64,000 nucleotides of DNA, from positions 4,348,965 to 4,412,964 of the forward strand of contig NZ_CP104011.1 in assembly GCF_025133575.1 (NCBI RefSeq), read 5' to 3'. The notes below the pieces were generated by a model. It saw nothing but the letters and a program-made list of their open reading frames with translations, was not told the DNA's origin and made no database searches. Every line of letters begins with the position of its first letter. The stretch's first letter is position 1. Made by a program: the position numbers and the translations under genes. Below are positions 9,007 through 17,011 of this stretch, piece by piece. Origin of the DNA: Pseudomonas sp. GCEP-101. GTDB lineage: Bacteria > Pseudomonadota > Gammaproteobacteria > Pseudomonadales > Pseudomonadaceae.

Positions 9007-9580
9007 AGCTGTGTTGCAGCAGGTGGGCGAAGCGTTCGAAAGCCGCCACGGCGCCGGCGTCGGCTTCGCGTTCCTCGGCTTCGCTCAGTTCCAGGCCGTC
9101 GAGTGTGCGGGTGAAGCGCTTCCAGCCTTCGGCGCGGCCGCCTTCGGGTTCGCCCAGGTGGCGGGCGCCGGTGTTCTCGTCCAGGCCCAGCGCGGCGACG
9201 CGCTTGATCAGGAAGGCTGCACCGAGCTTGGAACCTTCGGAGACGAACAGCCAGCCCAGGGCATGGGCCAGGCTCGGATTGGCGAGGGCGCCAGCGACCG
9301 GGGCGGGCACCTCGGTGTCGAGGTCGGCCAGGTCCAGGCGCGCCTGTTCGGCGCGGCAGCGCTGCGGCAGGTCGGGGAAGATCCGGCCCAGCGCGGCGTC
9401 CTGGTACAGGGCCTGAAGTTCGGACTGGAACAGGTACTGGGCGACGACGAAGCGGGCGAAACGCTCGCGGCTGGAGAAGGGCTCGCGGGCCTTTACCGCA
9501 TGATCGAGACGCTCATGGGGGGCGTGGGTCAGCGCATTCAGGCGCTGCGAGCGCAGGGTCGGGAGTTCCACGGTGGTCAT
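8981..9580 (-). CDS. hemO: Heme oxygenase, biliverdin-producing (HemO/PigA)
   Basis: A 199-residue bacterial heme oxygenase closely resembling P. aeruginosa HemO (PigA). The proximal heme ligand is H22 (in APHERLD). The distal glycine-containing helix reads GWLFVSEGSKLGAAF. The enzyme cleaves heme with O2 and electrons to biliverdin, CO and Fe2+ in the cytoplasm. The ATG at 9580 is preferred over an in-frame TTG two codons upstream because AAGGA lies about 7 bases before it. It follows hxuA on the same strand, with a 211-bp gap holding a REPIN, and overlaps the DUF454 gene. Iron-responsive expression is expected from the context. Confidence 0.93.
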   Translation of the reverse strand: MTTVELPTLRSQRLNALTHAPHERLDHAVKAREPFSSRERFARFVVAQYLFQSELQALYQDAALGRIFPDLPQRCRAEQARLDLADLDTEVPAPVAGALANPSLAHALGWLFVSEGSKLGAAFLIKRVAALGLDENTGARHLGEPEGGRAEGWKRFTRTLDGLELSEAEEREADAGAVAAFERFAHLLQHSYDSAPATV

Positions 9581-9683
9581 GTCCAATTCCTTGAAATTGC
9601 AGGTCTTTACAGACGAGACGAACGAGTTCGGGGAAAGCGTAAAGATTGTCGGGCGTTCCGCGGGAGATGCCGGTGCGAAGGCG

Positions 9684-9749
9684 GTTCGCGAGCAAGCTCG
9701 CTCCTACAAGGGGACCGTTCTCTATGTAGGAGCGAGCTTGCTCGCGAAC
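9684..9749. repeat. REPIN, GCGAGCTTGCTCGC family
   Basis: Two 24-bp units in opposite orientation, 9684-9707 and 9726-9749, around an 18-bp spacer between hxuA and hemO. In the transcript it would fold into a hairpin that could protect or separate the two cistrons. Confidence 0.82.
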
Positions 9750-9791
9750 AGAGCCGGCACGGGATTCACCAGGCGCCCCGGCGCTTGCCCG

Positions 9792-12389
9792 TCAGATATC
9801 CCACACCAGGTTCACCGCGAAGTTGCGGCCCGGCTGGGTCAGGCGGTCGAGGTTGGCCGGGGCCAGGACCGAGGCTTCGCCGACGCCGTCGTAGCCGCGT
9901 ACGTCATCCCACAGCCAGTATTTCTTGTCGGTGAGGTTGTACAGGCCGGCGTTGAGGGTCAGGTCGTCGGTCAGCTTGTAGTAGCCGGTCAGGTCGAGGA
10001 TGCCGAAGCCCGGGGTCTTGAACTGGCTGCTGGTGCCGTCGGGGGCGTTGAACTGGCTGTTGTCCACGCGGGTCTTGCGCTTGACCAGGGTCCAGTCGAG
10101 CAGGGCGCCGTAGCGGCCGGCCTGTTCGTCGTAGCCCAGGCCGAACACGCCGGTGAGCGGGTTGACGCTGTTGATCGGCTCGCCGGTGTCCTTGTTGCGG
10201 CCATAGGCGTAGGCCAACGAGCCCTTGGTGTAGAGGCCCTGCGGCGCGCCGAAGGCGCCCAGTTCCAGGCGGCCCTTGAGCTCCACGCCCTTGATGATCG
10301 CGTTCTTGATGTTGTTGCTGGTGAAGGTCGGCTCGTCGTAGCCGGGGGTGATGGCGTCTTCGTTGATGAAGTCGCGGTACTTGTTATAGAAGACCGCCAC
10401 GTCGAACGAGCCTTCCTCGAAGTTGCCGCGCAGGCCGGTCTCGTAGCTCTGGCTACGTTCCGGGTCGAGGTCCGGGTTGGGCTCCACGCGGTAGCCGGCG
10501 CCGGGGTTGTCGAAGCGGCCGTAGAGCGCCTTGGCGGTCGGGGTGCGGAAGCCCTGGGCGTACTGCCCGTACCACAGGTAGTTGTCGTTGAACGAGTAGG
10601 TCAGGCCGAGCTTGGGCGAGAGCTGGTGCCAGCTCTTGCTGTCGCTGCTCACGTCGCCTTCGCCGCTCTGGTCGACGGTCTTCAGGAACTCGTCGGTGAG
10701 GTGCGGCTTCAGGCGGGTGTGGTCGTAACGCAGGCCGGGCAGGAAGGTCCAGGCGTTCCAGCGGATCTCGTCCTGGGCGAACAGGGCGTACGTGTCGATG
10801 GTGGGGTCCGGGAAGTCGCTGCTGCGGGTCAGGGTATCGCTGGCACTGGTGGCGCCGACGGCGGTGCAGCCGCGGCCGACGGCCAGGCAGGTGCCGGTGC
10901 CTTCGCGGTAGCCGGTGACCTTTTGGCGCTTGAGGGTAGTGCCGTAGGTCAGCAGGTGGTCGGTGTCACCGAGGGCGAAGGCCTTGTCCAGTTGCAGGTC
11001 GAATACCCATTGGCGCTCCTTGTAGAGCGTTTCGCGGGTGCGCAGGACCTGGCGGGTGATGGGGTAGTAGAACTCGTCGGTGCTCTGGTCGGTCTTGGCG
11101 ACCTGGTAGTTGAAGGTCCACCTGGCGTGGTCGGCAAGGCTGCTGTCCAGCAACAGCGAATGTTCCAGGCCGTAGCGTTCGCGGGTGATGGTGTCGTTGC
11201 CGGTGCGCCACTGGTACATGCCGCCGGGCAGTACGCTGGGCGGCAGCGCCGGTTGGCCGTTGCTGTAGGGGCCGCCGTAGGCGCTCTTCTGGTCGGTGTC
11301 GACGTCGTCCTTGTACTTCTCGTAGACCAGGCCGAAGCGGCTGCCCTCGGCATAGTTCCAGCCGAGCTTGGCCAGCACGTTGGTGGTGCGCACGTCCTCG
11401 GGGTTGGCCTCGGTGCGCGACAGGCCGGTGCCGCCGGTGCTGCCGTAGGACTCGGTCTCGTGCCCGTTGCGCTGGCTCAGGTGCAGCAGGCCGTCGAAGG
11501 CGTCGTGGCGGCCGGCGACGGTGGCGGAGGTCAGCCAGCTGTCGTCGGCCGAGCTGTAGCCGGTCTTCAGGCGTGCGCCGACGTCCCGTCCGTCCTTGAT
11601 GATGTCGTCCGGGTCGAGGGTGAAGTAGCTCACCGCGCCGCCGATGGCGTTGCTGCCGTACAGGGCCGAAGCCGGGCCGCGCAGCACTTCCACGCGCTTG
11701 ATGATCTCCGGGTCGACGTAGTTGCGCTCGGTCTGTGCGTAGGGGCCGTTGAAGAAGCTGTTGGGGATCTCGACGCCGTCGATCTGCGTCAGTACGCGGT
11801 CGCCGTCGATGCCACGGATGTTGTAGCCGGTGATGCCGGCGCGGTTGCCGGTGCCGCCAACGGAGACGCCGGGCATGTCGCGCACCAGCTCCTTGATGGT
11901 GTTGACGTTCTTGCGGTCCAGCTCCTCGCGGCCGACGACGTTCACCGTGGTCGGCACCGAGGTGACGCTTTGCGCCTGGCGGGTGGCGGTAACGGTGAGT
12001 GGCTGCATCTCGGCGACGGAGGCGAGGTTGCGCTCCAGTACGACGTTGCGCGGGCCGAGCTGGCGCACGGTGAGGCCGGTGCCGCCGAGCAGGGTCTTCA
12101 GCGCGCGTTCCGCCGGCAGCTGGCCGCTGACGCCGGGGGACTCCACGCCGTCGGCCAGGTCACCCGCCACGCCCACCTGCCAGCCGGTCACCGCGCTGAA
12201 GGCGTTGAGTGCCTGGGGCAGCGGCTGGCGGGCGATGTCGAAGCGGTAGCCGGACTGGGTCTGGCTCGCCTCGGCGGCGATGGCAGAGGGGGGCGGCAGG
12301 CTGGCGAGGCCGATGGACAGGGCGAGCAGCGAGATGCCGGCCGGCGCGGACAGCCGGCGCAGAGGGGCGCGCGAAGGAGAAGGGGTCAT
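9792..12389 (-). CDS. hxuA: TonB-dependent heme receptor with signalling domain (HxuA-like)
   Basis: An 865-residue outer-membrane receptor. It has an N-terminal signal sequence, a secretin/TonB short N-terminal signalling domain (about residues 45-115), a TonB box region (PLTVTATR), a plug domain (about 145-260) and a beta-barrel ending in the aromatic-rich NFAVNLVWDI. The barrel carries FRTP (from residue 614) and NPDL (from 638), versions of the FRAP/NPNL motifs of heme receptors. With FecR- and FecI-type genes upstream and hemO downstream it fits cell-surface signalling in response to heme, as in HxuIRA of P. aeruginosa. The His usually found between the two motifs is absent. HasR is less likely because no hemophore gene is nearby. 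Confidence 0.83.
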   Translation of the reverse strand: MTPSPSRAPLRRLSAPAGISLLALSIGLASLPPPSAIAAEASQTQSGYRFDIARQPLPQALNAFSAVTGWQVGVAGDLADGVESPGVSGQLPAERALKTLLGGTGLTVRQLGPRNVVLERNLASVAEMQPLTVTATRQAQSVTSVPTTVNVVGREELDRKNVNTIKELVRDMPGVSVGGTGNRAGITGYNIRGIDGDRVLTQIDGVEIPNSFFNGPYAQTERNYVDPEIIKRVEVLRGPASALYGSNAIGGAVSYFTLDPDDIIKDGRDVGARLKTGYSSADDSWLTSATVAGRHDAFDGLLHLSQRNGHETESYGSTGGTGLSRTEANPEDVRTTNVLAKLGWNYAEGSRFGLVYEKYKDDVDTDQKSAYGGPYSNGQPALPPSVLPGGMYQWRTGNDTITRERYGLEHSLLLDSSLADHARWTFNYQVAKTDQSTDEFYYPITRQVLRTRETLYKERQWVFDLQLDKAFALGDTDHLLTYGTTLKRQKVTGYREGTGTCLAVGRGCTAVGATSASDTLTRSSDFPDPTIDTYALFAQDEIRWNAWTFLPGLRYDHTRLKPHLTDEFLKTVDQSGEGDVSSDSKSWHQLSPKLGLTYSFNDNYLWYGQYAQGFRTPTAKALYGRFDNPGAGYRVEPNPDLDPERSQSYETGLRGNFEEGSFDVAVFYNKYRDFINEDAITPGYDEPTFTSNNIKNAIIKGVELKGRLELGAFGAPQGLYTKGSLAYAYGRNKDTGEPINSVNPLTGVFGLGYDEQAGRYGALLDWTLVKRKTRVDNSQFNAPDGTSSQFKTPGFGILDLTGYYKLTDDLTLNAGLYNLTDKKYWLWDDVRGYDGVGEASVLAPANLDRLTQPGRNFAVNLVWDI

Positions 12390-12420
12390 CGAGGGGCTCT
12401 CTTAGTCAGTCGTTGTTCGC

Positions 12421-12436
12421 ATTCGCAAATGCGAAT
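12421..12436. promoter_or_regulatory. Palindrome upstream of hxuA, possible Fur-like or sigma-target site
   Basis: ATTCGCA-AA-TGCGAAT, 32 bp upstream of the hxuA start, in an AT-richer spacer. It is a poor match to the Fur consensus but lies where the sigma/Fur-controlled promoter of hxuA is expected. Confidence 0.4.
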
Positions 12437-12498
12437 CTATTGCATTGGCTTCTGACTAAACGAACGAGCCTTTCGGATCGCGTAAAAAAACTTTCTGC

Positions 12499-13533
12499 TT
12501 AGTTGAGAATCAGCAGTCTCGGGTATTCGTGCAGCTCGGCGGAGGCGATCTGCGCGAGCGAACGAGCCACACCCAACGGGTCGTCCAGGCGCCAGTTGCC
12601 GGTGACGCTGACGTTGTCCAGGCGCTCGTTGGTGTTGACGATCCAGCCGGGGTAGTACCGGCGCAATTCCGTCAGCACCTGGCTGAGCGGGCAGTTCTCG
12701 AACACCAGGCGGCCCTTGACCCAGGCCAGTTGGGATTCGGCGTCCGCACCGTGCTGGCGTTCCCCGAAGCCCTGTGGGCCGACGCGGATGCTGTCGCCGG
12801 CGCCGAGGCTCACGCGGGCGTCGTCCTGGCGCGTGCGCAGGTCCACTTCGCCGCGTTGCACGCTGACTTCCGCCTCGTTGCCCAGGTAGCGCACCGCGAA
12901 GGCCGTGCCGCGCACCGTCACCTGCACCGGCCCGGCTTCCACCTCGAAGGGGCGGCTGCGGTCGTGGGCGACGTCGAAGAAGGCTTCGCCGCGGTAGAGG
13001 CGGGCGATGCGCTGCTGGTCATCCACCTGGCTGGAGAGCGCGGTATCGGTGTTGAGCAGCACGTTGGAGCCATCGGCCAGCTGGACTTTCTGCCGCTCGC
13101 CCACCGCGGTGAAGTGGTCGGCGCGCAGGCGCGTCAGCAGGTCGCCCTGCACTACGACTCCTATTGCCAGGACCAGCGCGGCCGCCGTGGCCACGGGTGT
13201 CCAGAGGCGCCGCCGCCGCAGCAGCGGACGGACCTTCTCCTGCACCCGCTGGCGCTCCAGGCGCGCGGCGGCGACCGGCAGCAGCGGCGACTGCCACGCC
13301 TCGCGCACGCGCTGGTAAGCCCGCGCATTGCCGTCGCTGGCGGCGAGCCAGGCCTCGAAGCGCGCGCGGGTGGTGGCGTCCATGTCGTCCCCCAGGACCA
13401 GCCAGTCGAGGGCTTCGGCCATCTGCTGGTCGTCGGGCGGCGTGGCGTGGGGCAAGGGGCGATCCTCGGTTCGGTGCTGGGTCGTTGAGCCGCGCATTGT
13501 TGTCGAATCGGCCGGCGAACGGTAGTCCGTCAT
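12499..13533 (-). CDS. hxuR: FecR-family anti-sigma factor (HxuR-like)
   Basis: A 344-residue single-span membrane protein. The N-terminal cytoplasmic DUF4880 domain contains EALDWLVLGDDMDATTRARF (about residues 40-60). One membrane helix follows (TPVATAAALVLAIGVVV), then a periplasmic FecR domain and a C-terminal DUF4974 domain (LSQVLTELRRYYP). It would hold the sigma factor until the receptor signals heme. The start overlaps the sigma-factor stop as ATGA. The symbol follows from gene order sigma / anti-sigma / heme receptor. Confidence 0.86.
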   Translation of the reverse strand: MTDYRSPADSTTMRGSTTQHRTEDRPLPHATPPDDQQMAEALDWLVLGDDMDATTRARFEAWLAASDGNARAYQRVREAWQSPLLPVAAARLERQRVQEKVRPLLRRRRLWTPVATAAALVLAIGVVVQGDLLTRLRADHFTAVGERQKVQLADGSNVLLNTDTALSSQVDDQQRIARLYRGEAFFDVAHDRSRPFEVEAGPVQVTVRGTAFAVRYLGNEAEVSVQRGEVDLRTRQDDARVSLGAGDSIRVGPQGFGERQHGADAESQLAWVKGRLVFENCPLSQVLTELRRYYPGWIVNTNERLDNVSVTGNWRLDDPLGVARSLAQIASAELHEYPRLLILN

Positions 13534-14051
13534 ACCGGCTCTTCCAGGCGGCTGACCAGGCCGACGCAGATCGCCATGATCAGTTTCAGCTCCTTCTGCA
13601 CCGTACTGGGCGAGACGCCCAACTGCTCGGCGATCTCCGCATAGCCGCAGCCGTGCAGGCGACTGAGGATGAAGATGCGCTGCTGGCGCTCGCTGAGTTG
13701 CCCGAGGGTGGCGCCCAGGCGCTCCAGCAGCTTCTCCGCGTGCAACTGGTCCTCGGCGCTGGAGCCCGGCGCGGGCACGGCCTGCAGTACGTCGAAGGGC
13801 ACGTCATCGAGCAGGGTTCGCGACTGCATGCGCAGGTGGCGCAGGTGGTCCAGGGCGAGGTTGCGCCCGGTCTGGAAGAGGAAGGGCTCCAGGTGGTCGA
13901 TGCGGCGTTCGAGCAGGGTGCGGGCGACGCGCAGGTAGGTTTCCTGCACCAGCTCTTCGGCGATGCTCGGGTTCTTCACCATCCGCACGAGCGTGCGCAG
14001 CAACGGCAGGCGCTGGGCCAGGAAGACCGCGTCGAGGTTGGAAGTGCTCAC
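13530..14051 (-). CDS. hxuI: FecI-like ECF sigma factor (HxuI-like)
   Basis: A 173-residue ECF sigma factor with region 2 (about 20-85, including NPSIAEELVQETYLRVAR) and region 4 (about 115-165, LSERQQRIFILSRLHGCGYAEIAEQLG). It should drive the downstream receptor gene when heme is sensed by the receptor. It starts with GTG. A near-perfect Fur box ends about 20 bases upstream, so iron represses the whole cascade at this point. FecR follows with a 4-base overlap. Confidence 0.88.
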   Translation of the reverse strand: MSTSNLDAVFLAQRLPLLRTLVRMVKNPSIAEELVQETYLRVARTLLERRIDHLEPFLFQTGRNLALDHLRHLRMQSRTLLDDVPFDVLQAVPAPGSSAEDQLHAEKLLERLGATLGQLSERQQRIFILSRLHGCGYAEIAEQLGVSPSTVQKELKLIMAICVGLVSRLEEPV

Positions 14052-14070
14052 AAGGGCGTCCAGCAGGAAT

Positions 14071-14088
14071 AATTATCAAATGATAATT
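14071..14088 (-). promoter_or_regulatory. Fur box of the hxuI promoter
   Basis: AATTATC-AAAT-GATAATT is a perfect dyad within an AT-rich island (to 14098) and closely fits the Fur consensus of alternating GATAAT hexamers. It lies directly upstream of the GTG start of hxuI. Confidence 0.85.
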
Positions 14089-14151
14089 AATATTATTAAG
14101 ACGTGACTCATGGCACAAGCCCATCAGTGGCCCAAGGGATTGCCCGTCCAC

Positions 14152-14185
14152 GAAAAAAGGGCGAGGCGCGCGGGGCGCCTCGCCC
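14152..14185 (-). terminator. Rho-independent terminator of the transporter gene
   Basis: On the minus strand an 11-bp GC stem (GGGCGAGGCGC/GCGCCTCGCCC, 5-base loop) is followed by six T. It ends the leftward OPA transporter gene and insulates the hxu promoter. Confidence 0.9.
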
Positions 14186-14220
14186 ATTCCCTCAGCCGGC
14201 CGGTGAGGGGCAAGCGGGAC

Positions 14221-15579
14221 TCAGGAGCGCGCGGGGCGTGCATCCAGGCGTGGTTCGTTGCTGTGCGACGCGGCCTGGCTGGCGGCCTCCGGGCGGCTGT
14301 TCCAGTGCGGAATGAGAATGCCGGCGGCGATCAGCGCGGTGACGGTGAAGCCGATGAACACCGTGTAGGTATCGAAGTAGCCCGGCAGCAGGCCGCCGAG
14401 GATCGCCCCGATGGAGCCGCAGCCGTTGACGAAGCCCGCCGCCGTGCCCGCCGCTTCGCCGGTGCCGAAGTCCACGGCGGCCGCGCCGCTGATCATCGAG
14501 TCCGGCCCATACAGGGTCAGGCCCATCATGAACAGCAGGCCCAGCACCAGCAGGCTGCTGCCGGTCTGCATAGCCGGAACGAACAGCGCCAGGCACACCG
14601 TCAGGCCGAGCAGGCTGATCACGCAGGCCGGCATGCGCCGCGCGCCGAAGAGGCGGTCCGAGGCATAGCCGATCAGGATCGGCCCCAGCAGCCCGGCGAC
14701 TTCGAAGGCTGACGGCAGGATCGCCGCGCCCACCTTGCCCAGCCCCGGCATGCGTTCGTAGACGATCACCGGGCCCCACAGCAGGATCGCATAGCGCGCC
14801 GGCTTGAGCAGGAAGTACGCCAGGCCGAGGGTCAGCACGGTGCGGTTGCGCAGCACCTTGCCGAGGATGCGCAGGGATTTGCCGTTCTCGCCCTCGTGCT
14901 TGAAGCCGGCGTAGTTCACTGCCTCGGGTTGCTGCACATCGGCTTCCACCGGCGGCAGGCCGACGTCCTGCGGACGGTTGCGCTGCAGCAGCAGGAAGAG
15001 GATGGCGACCGCACCGACCACGGCGGCGGTGGAGTAGAACGCCGCGTGCCAGGTGCCGAATACCTCATAGGCCCACCAGCCGGCGAACGGCGAGGCGACC
15101 AGCCCGCCGAAGGCGTAGCAGGTGCTCCACAGCCCGAGCACGCGGCCGCGTTCGTGGGTGGCGAAGAAGCTGCCGATGTTCTTGCACAACCCCGACCAGC
15201 CGGTGGACTGTGCCAGGCCCTGCACCACCATGCAGGTGGCGAAGATTGGCAGGGTGGCGAAGCTGCCCATCACCAGCGCCGCGGCGGCGGAGATCAGTAG
15301 ACCCCCGAACACCACTACGCGCGGGCCGTAGCGGTCGGCGAAGACGCCCCAGGTGAACTGGCCCACCGCGTAGGCGGTCAGGTAGATGGCGTCGAGGTTG
15401 GCCATCGCGATCTTGTCGAGAGGGAAGCTGGGGTCTTCGGCGATGCCGAGCTTGGCCACCGAGAAGGCCTTGCGGGTGAAGTAGAAGGCCGCGTAGGCCA
15501 GCCAGGTGATGGCGAAGATCTGCCATCTCCAGCGTGCCAGGGATGCGCGCGGCGAAGCGGTGCCGTGAGGGTTGAGCAT
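14221..15579 (-). CDS. OPA-family MFS transporter, probably for 2-aminoethylphosphonate
   Basis: A 452-residue protein with 12 predicted membrane helices. Sequence such as WLAYAAFYFTRKAFSVAK near the N-terminus and SGLCKNIGSFF resembles the organophosphate:phosphate antiporters GlpT/UhpT/PgtP. The start at 15579 is set by GAGG before the ATG and by homology. The gene sits with two LysR regulators and phnW-phnX, so the likely cargo is 2-aminoethylphosphonate or a related phosphonate. MFS-type 2-AEP carriers (AepP) have been described in Pseudomonas; equating this protein with AepP is inference. A terminator follows. Confidence 0.8.
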   Translation of the reverse strand: MLNPHGTASPRASLARWRWQIFAITWLAYAAFYFTRKAFSVAKLGIAEDPSFPLDKIAMANLDAIYLTAYAVGQFTWGVFADRYGPRVVVFGGLLISAAAALVMGSFATLPIFATCMVVQGLAQSTGWSGLCKNIGSFFATHERGRVLGLWSTCYAFGGLVASPFAGWWAYEVFGTWHAAFYSTAAVVGAVAILFLLLQRNRPQDVGLPPVEADVQQPEAVNYAGFKHEGENGKSLRILGKVLRNRTVLTLGLAYFLLKPARYAILLWGPVIVYERMPGLGKVGAAILPSAFEVAGLLGPILIGYASDRLFGARRMPACVISLLGLTVCLALFVPAMQTGSSLLVLGLLFMMGLTLYGPDSMISGAAAVDFGTGEAAGTAAGFVNGCGSIGAILGGLLPGYFDTYTVFIGFTVTALIAAGILIPHWNSRPEAASQAASHSNEPRLDARPARS

Positions 15580-15914
15580 GGTCTGACCTCGTTGTTGTTG
15601 TGCTGTGCCGGCAGTCAGTGGGTAACGCCTGTTTGTTGTTCTTGTTCTGGGAGCACGTCGCACCGTCGTTGCGGTGCGGGTCAGAAACGCTGCAGCTGTT
15701 CTGTGCCGTCGCTGCGTCCGGTGGGGTACAGCGGCGGTGGAAGGATGGAAACAATTCCGAATAAATAACTGAAATCGATTTATCAGATTTCAAAAATAAG
15801 CTGGGCTTGTATGTCGGCAGGGCATGACGCTAATGTTCGGTGCGAACGACCCTGTAGTCGCTTTCCGTCCAGGGGCGGAAAGACGGTCAGACCCTTCCCG
15901 CCGAGGCGCGCCCC
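15580..15914. other. Divergent promoter region, OPA transporter and LysR gene
   Basis: A 335-bp spacer holding the outward promoters of both genes. The stretch 15745-15800 is markedly AT-rich against the surroundings and contains the dyad listed separately. I see no gene. Confidence 0.6.
15770..15792. promoter_or_regulatory. Candidate LysR operator
   Basis: TGAAATC-N9-GATTTCA, a 7-bp perfect dyad with the size and spacing of a LysR-type recognition site, between divergent LysR and transporter genes. Confidence 0.55.
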
Positions 15915-16793
15915 ATGTCCGTTTCCCACGCTCAGCTCAAGGCCTTCCATGCCGTTGCCGTGCACGGCAGCTTCACCCGCGCCGCCGAACGGCTGTTCCT
16001 CACCCAGCCGGCGGTGTCCGACCAGGTGCGCAAGCTGGAGGAGCGCTACGGCGTGCTGCTGTTCCACCGCAACAAGCGTTCGGTGCGCCTGACCGAACTG
16101 GGCGAGCGCCTGCTGGCGGTCACCCAGCGCCTGTTCGTGATCGAAGCCGAGGCGCAGGAGTTGCTGCAGGAGTCCAGCGCGCTGCAGACTGGCAGCCTGA
16201 CCCTGGCGGTGGACGCGCCGGTGCACGTTTTGCCGCAGATCGCGCGCTTCTGCCAGCGCCATCCGGGGATCCGCGTGAAGCTGGAGACGGGCAACACCGA
16301 CGAATCCCTGCAGCGCCTGTTCGACTACCAGGCAGATCTGGCGCTGCTGGGCCGCGAGGTGCAGGACGAGCGCCTGCTGACCTTCACCCTGCGCAGCGAT
16401 CCCATCGTCGCCTTCGTGGGTCGCAGCCATCCCTGGGCCGGGCGCGAATCCATCGAACTGGCCGACCTCGACGACGCCCCGCTGGTACTGCGCGAGCAGG
16501 GCTCGGTGACGCGGCAGATGCTCGAAGCGGAGATGGCCCGCGCGGGCCTGCGCATCCGTCCGGCCATCGAGGTGGAAGGCCGCGAGGCATCGCTGGAAGC
16601 GGTGGCGGTGGGCATTGGCGTGGGCGTGGTGTCCGCCGCCGAACTGGGCGCGGATGCGCGGGTACATGCATTGCCGATCCGCGATTGCCATTGGCGCATG
16701 AGCGAGACGCTGGTGTGCCTGCGCGAGCAGAGCACGCGACGGATCGTGGCGACCTTTCTCGATCTGGTGAAGGAAGATTTGCCGGCGGAGTAG
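15915..16793 (+). CDS. LysR family regulator, phosphonate-cluster associated
   Basis: A 292-residue LysR protein: HTH at about residues 5-62 (SFTRAAERLFLTQPAVSDQVRKLEE) and a two-lobed effector domain (about 90-290) of the type that binds small anions. It is divergent from the OPA transporter, whose expression it probably controls. Together with the second LysR gene it brackets the intergenic repeats in front of phnW. The effector may be 2-AEP or a catabolite; no direct evidence. Confidence 0.87.
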   Translation: MSVSHAQLKAFHAVAVHGSFTRAAERLFLTQPAVSDQVRKLEERYGVLLFHRNKRSVRLTELGERLLAVTQRLFVIEAEAQELLQESSALQTGSLTLAVDAPVHVLPQIARFCQRHPGIRVKLETGNTDESLQRLFDYQADLALLGREVQDERLLTFTLRSDPIVAFVGRSHPWAGRESIELADLDDAPLVLREQGSVTRQMLEAEMARAGLRIRPAIEVEGREASLEAVAVGIGVGVVSAAELGADARVHALPIRDCHWRMSETLVCLREQSTRRIVATFLDLVKEDLPAE

Positions 16794-16800
16794 GGCGGCG

Positions 16801-16993
16801 GTTCGCGAGCAAGCTCGCTCCTACAACCCGGTCTTACATCGAAGCGCTCTTCGTAGGACCGAGGGGGACGCCTAGTCCTTGCTCGCGAACCGCATCCTTC
16901 CAACGTTCCGTCAGCACCCGTAGGGCGAATATCCCGTGCGGCGCTGTTGTAGGAGCGGGCCATGCCCGCGATCGCGCGCATGGCGCGCTCCTG
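16801..16993. repeat. Composite repeat cluster between two LysR genes
   Basis: It holds an intact REP (16801-16824), a 30-bp unit at 16847-16876 that recurs at 20623-20652, half a REP (16878-16890), and a palindrome pair GAGCGGGCCATGCCCGCG / CATGGCGCGCTCC (16949-16993) that recurs at 20677-20720. Confidence 0.75.
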
Positions 16994-17011
16994 CAGGAAG
17001 GCTGCGCTCCC

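Noticed and set aside
9573..12455. A 960-codon open frame on the plus strand opposite hxuA
   Set aside because: The translation is low-complexity Val/Gly/Ala-rich with no family features; it is the antisense shadow of a real GC-rich gene.
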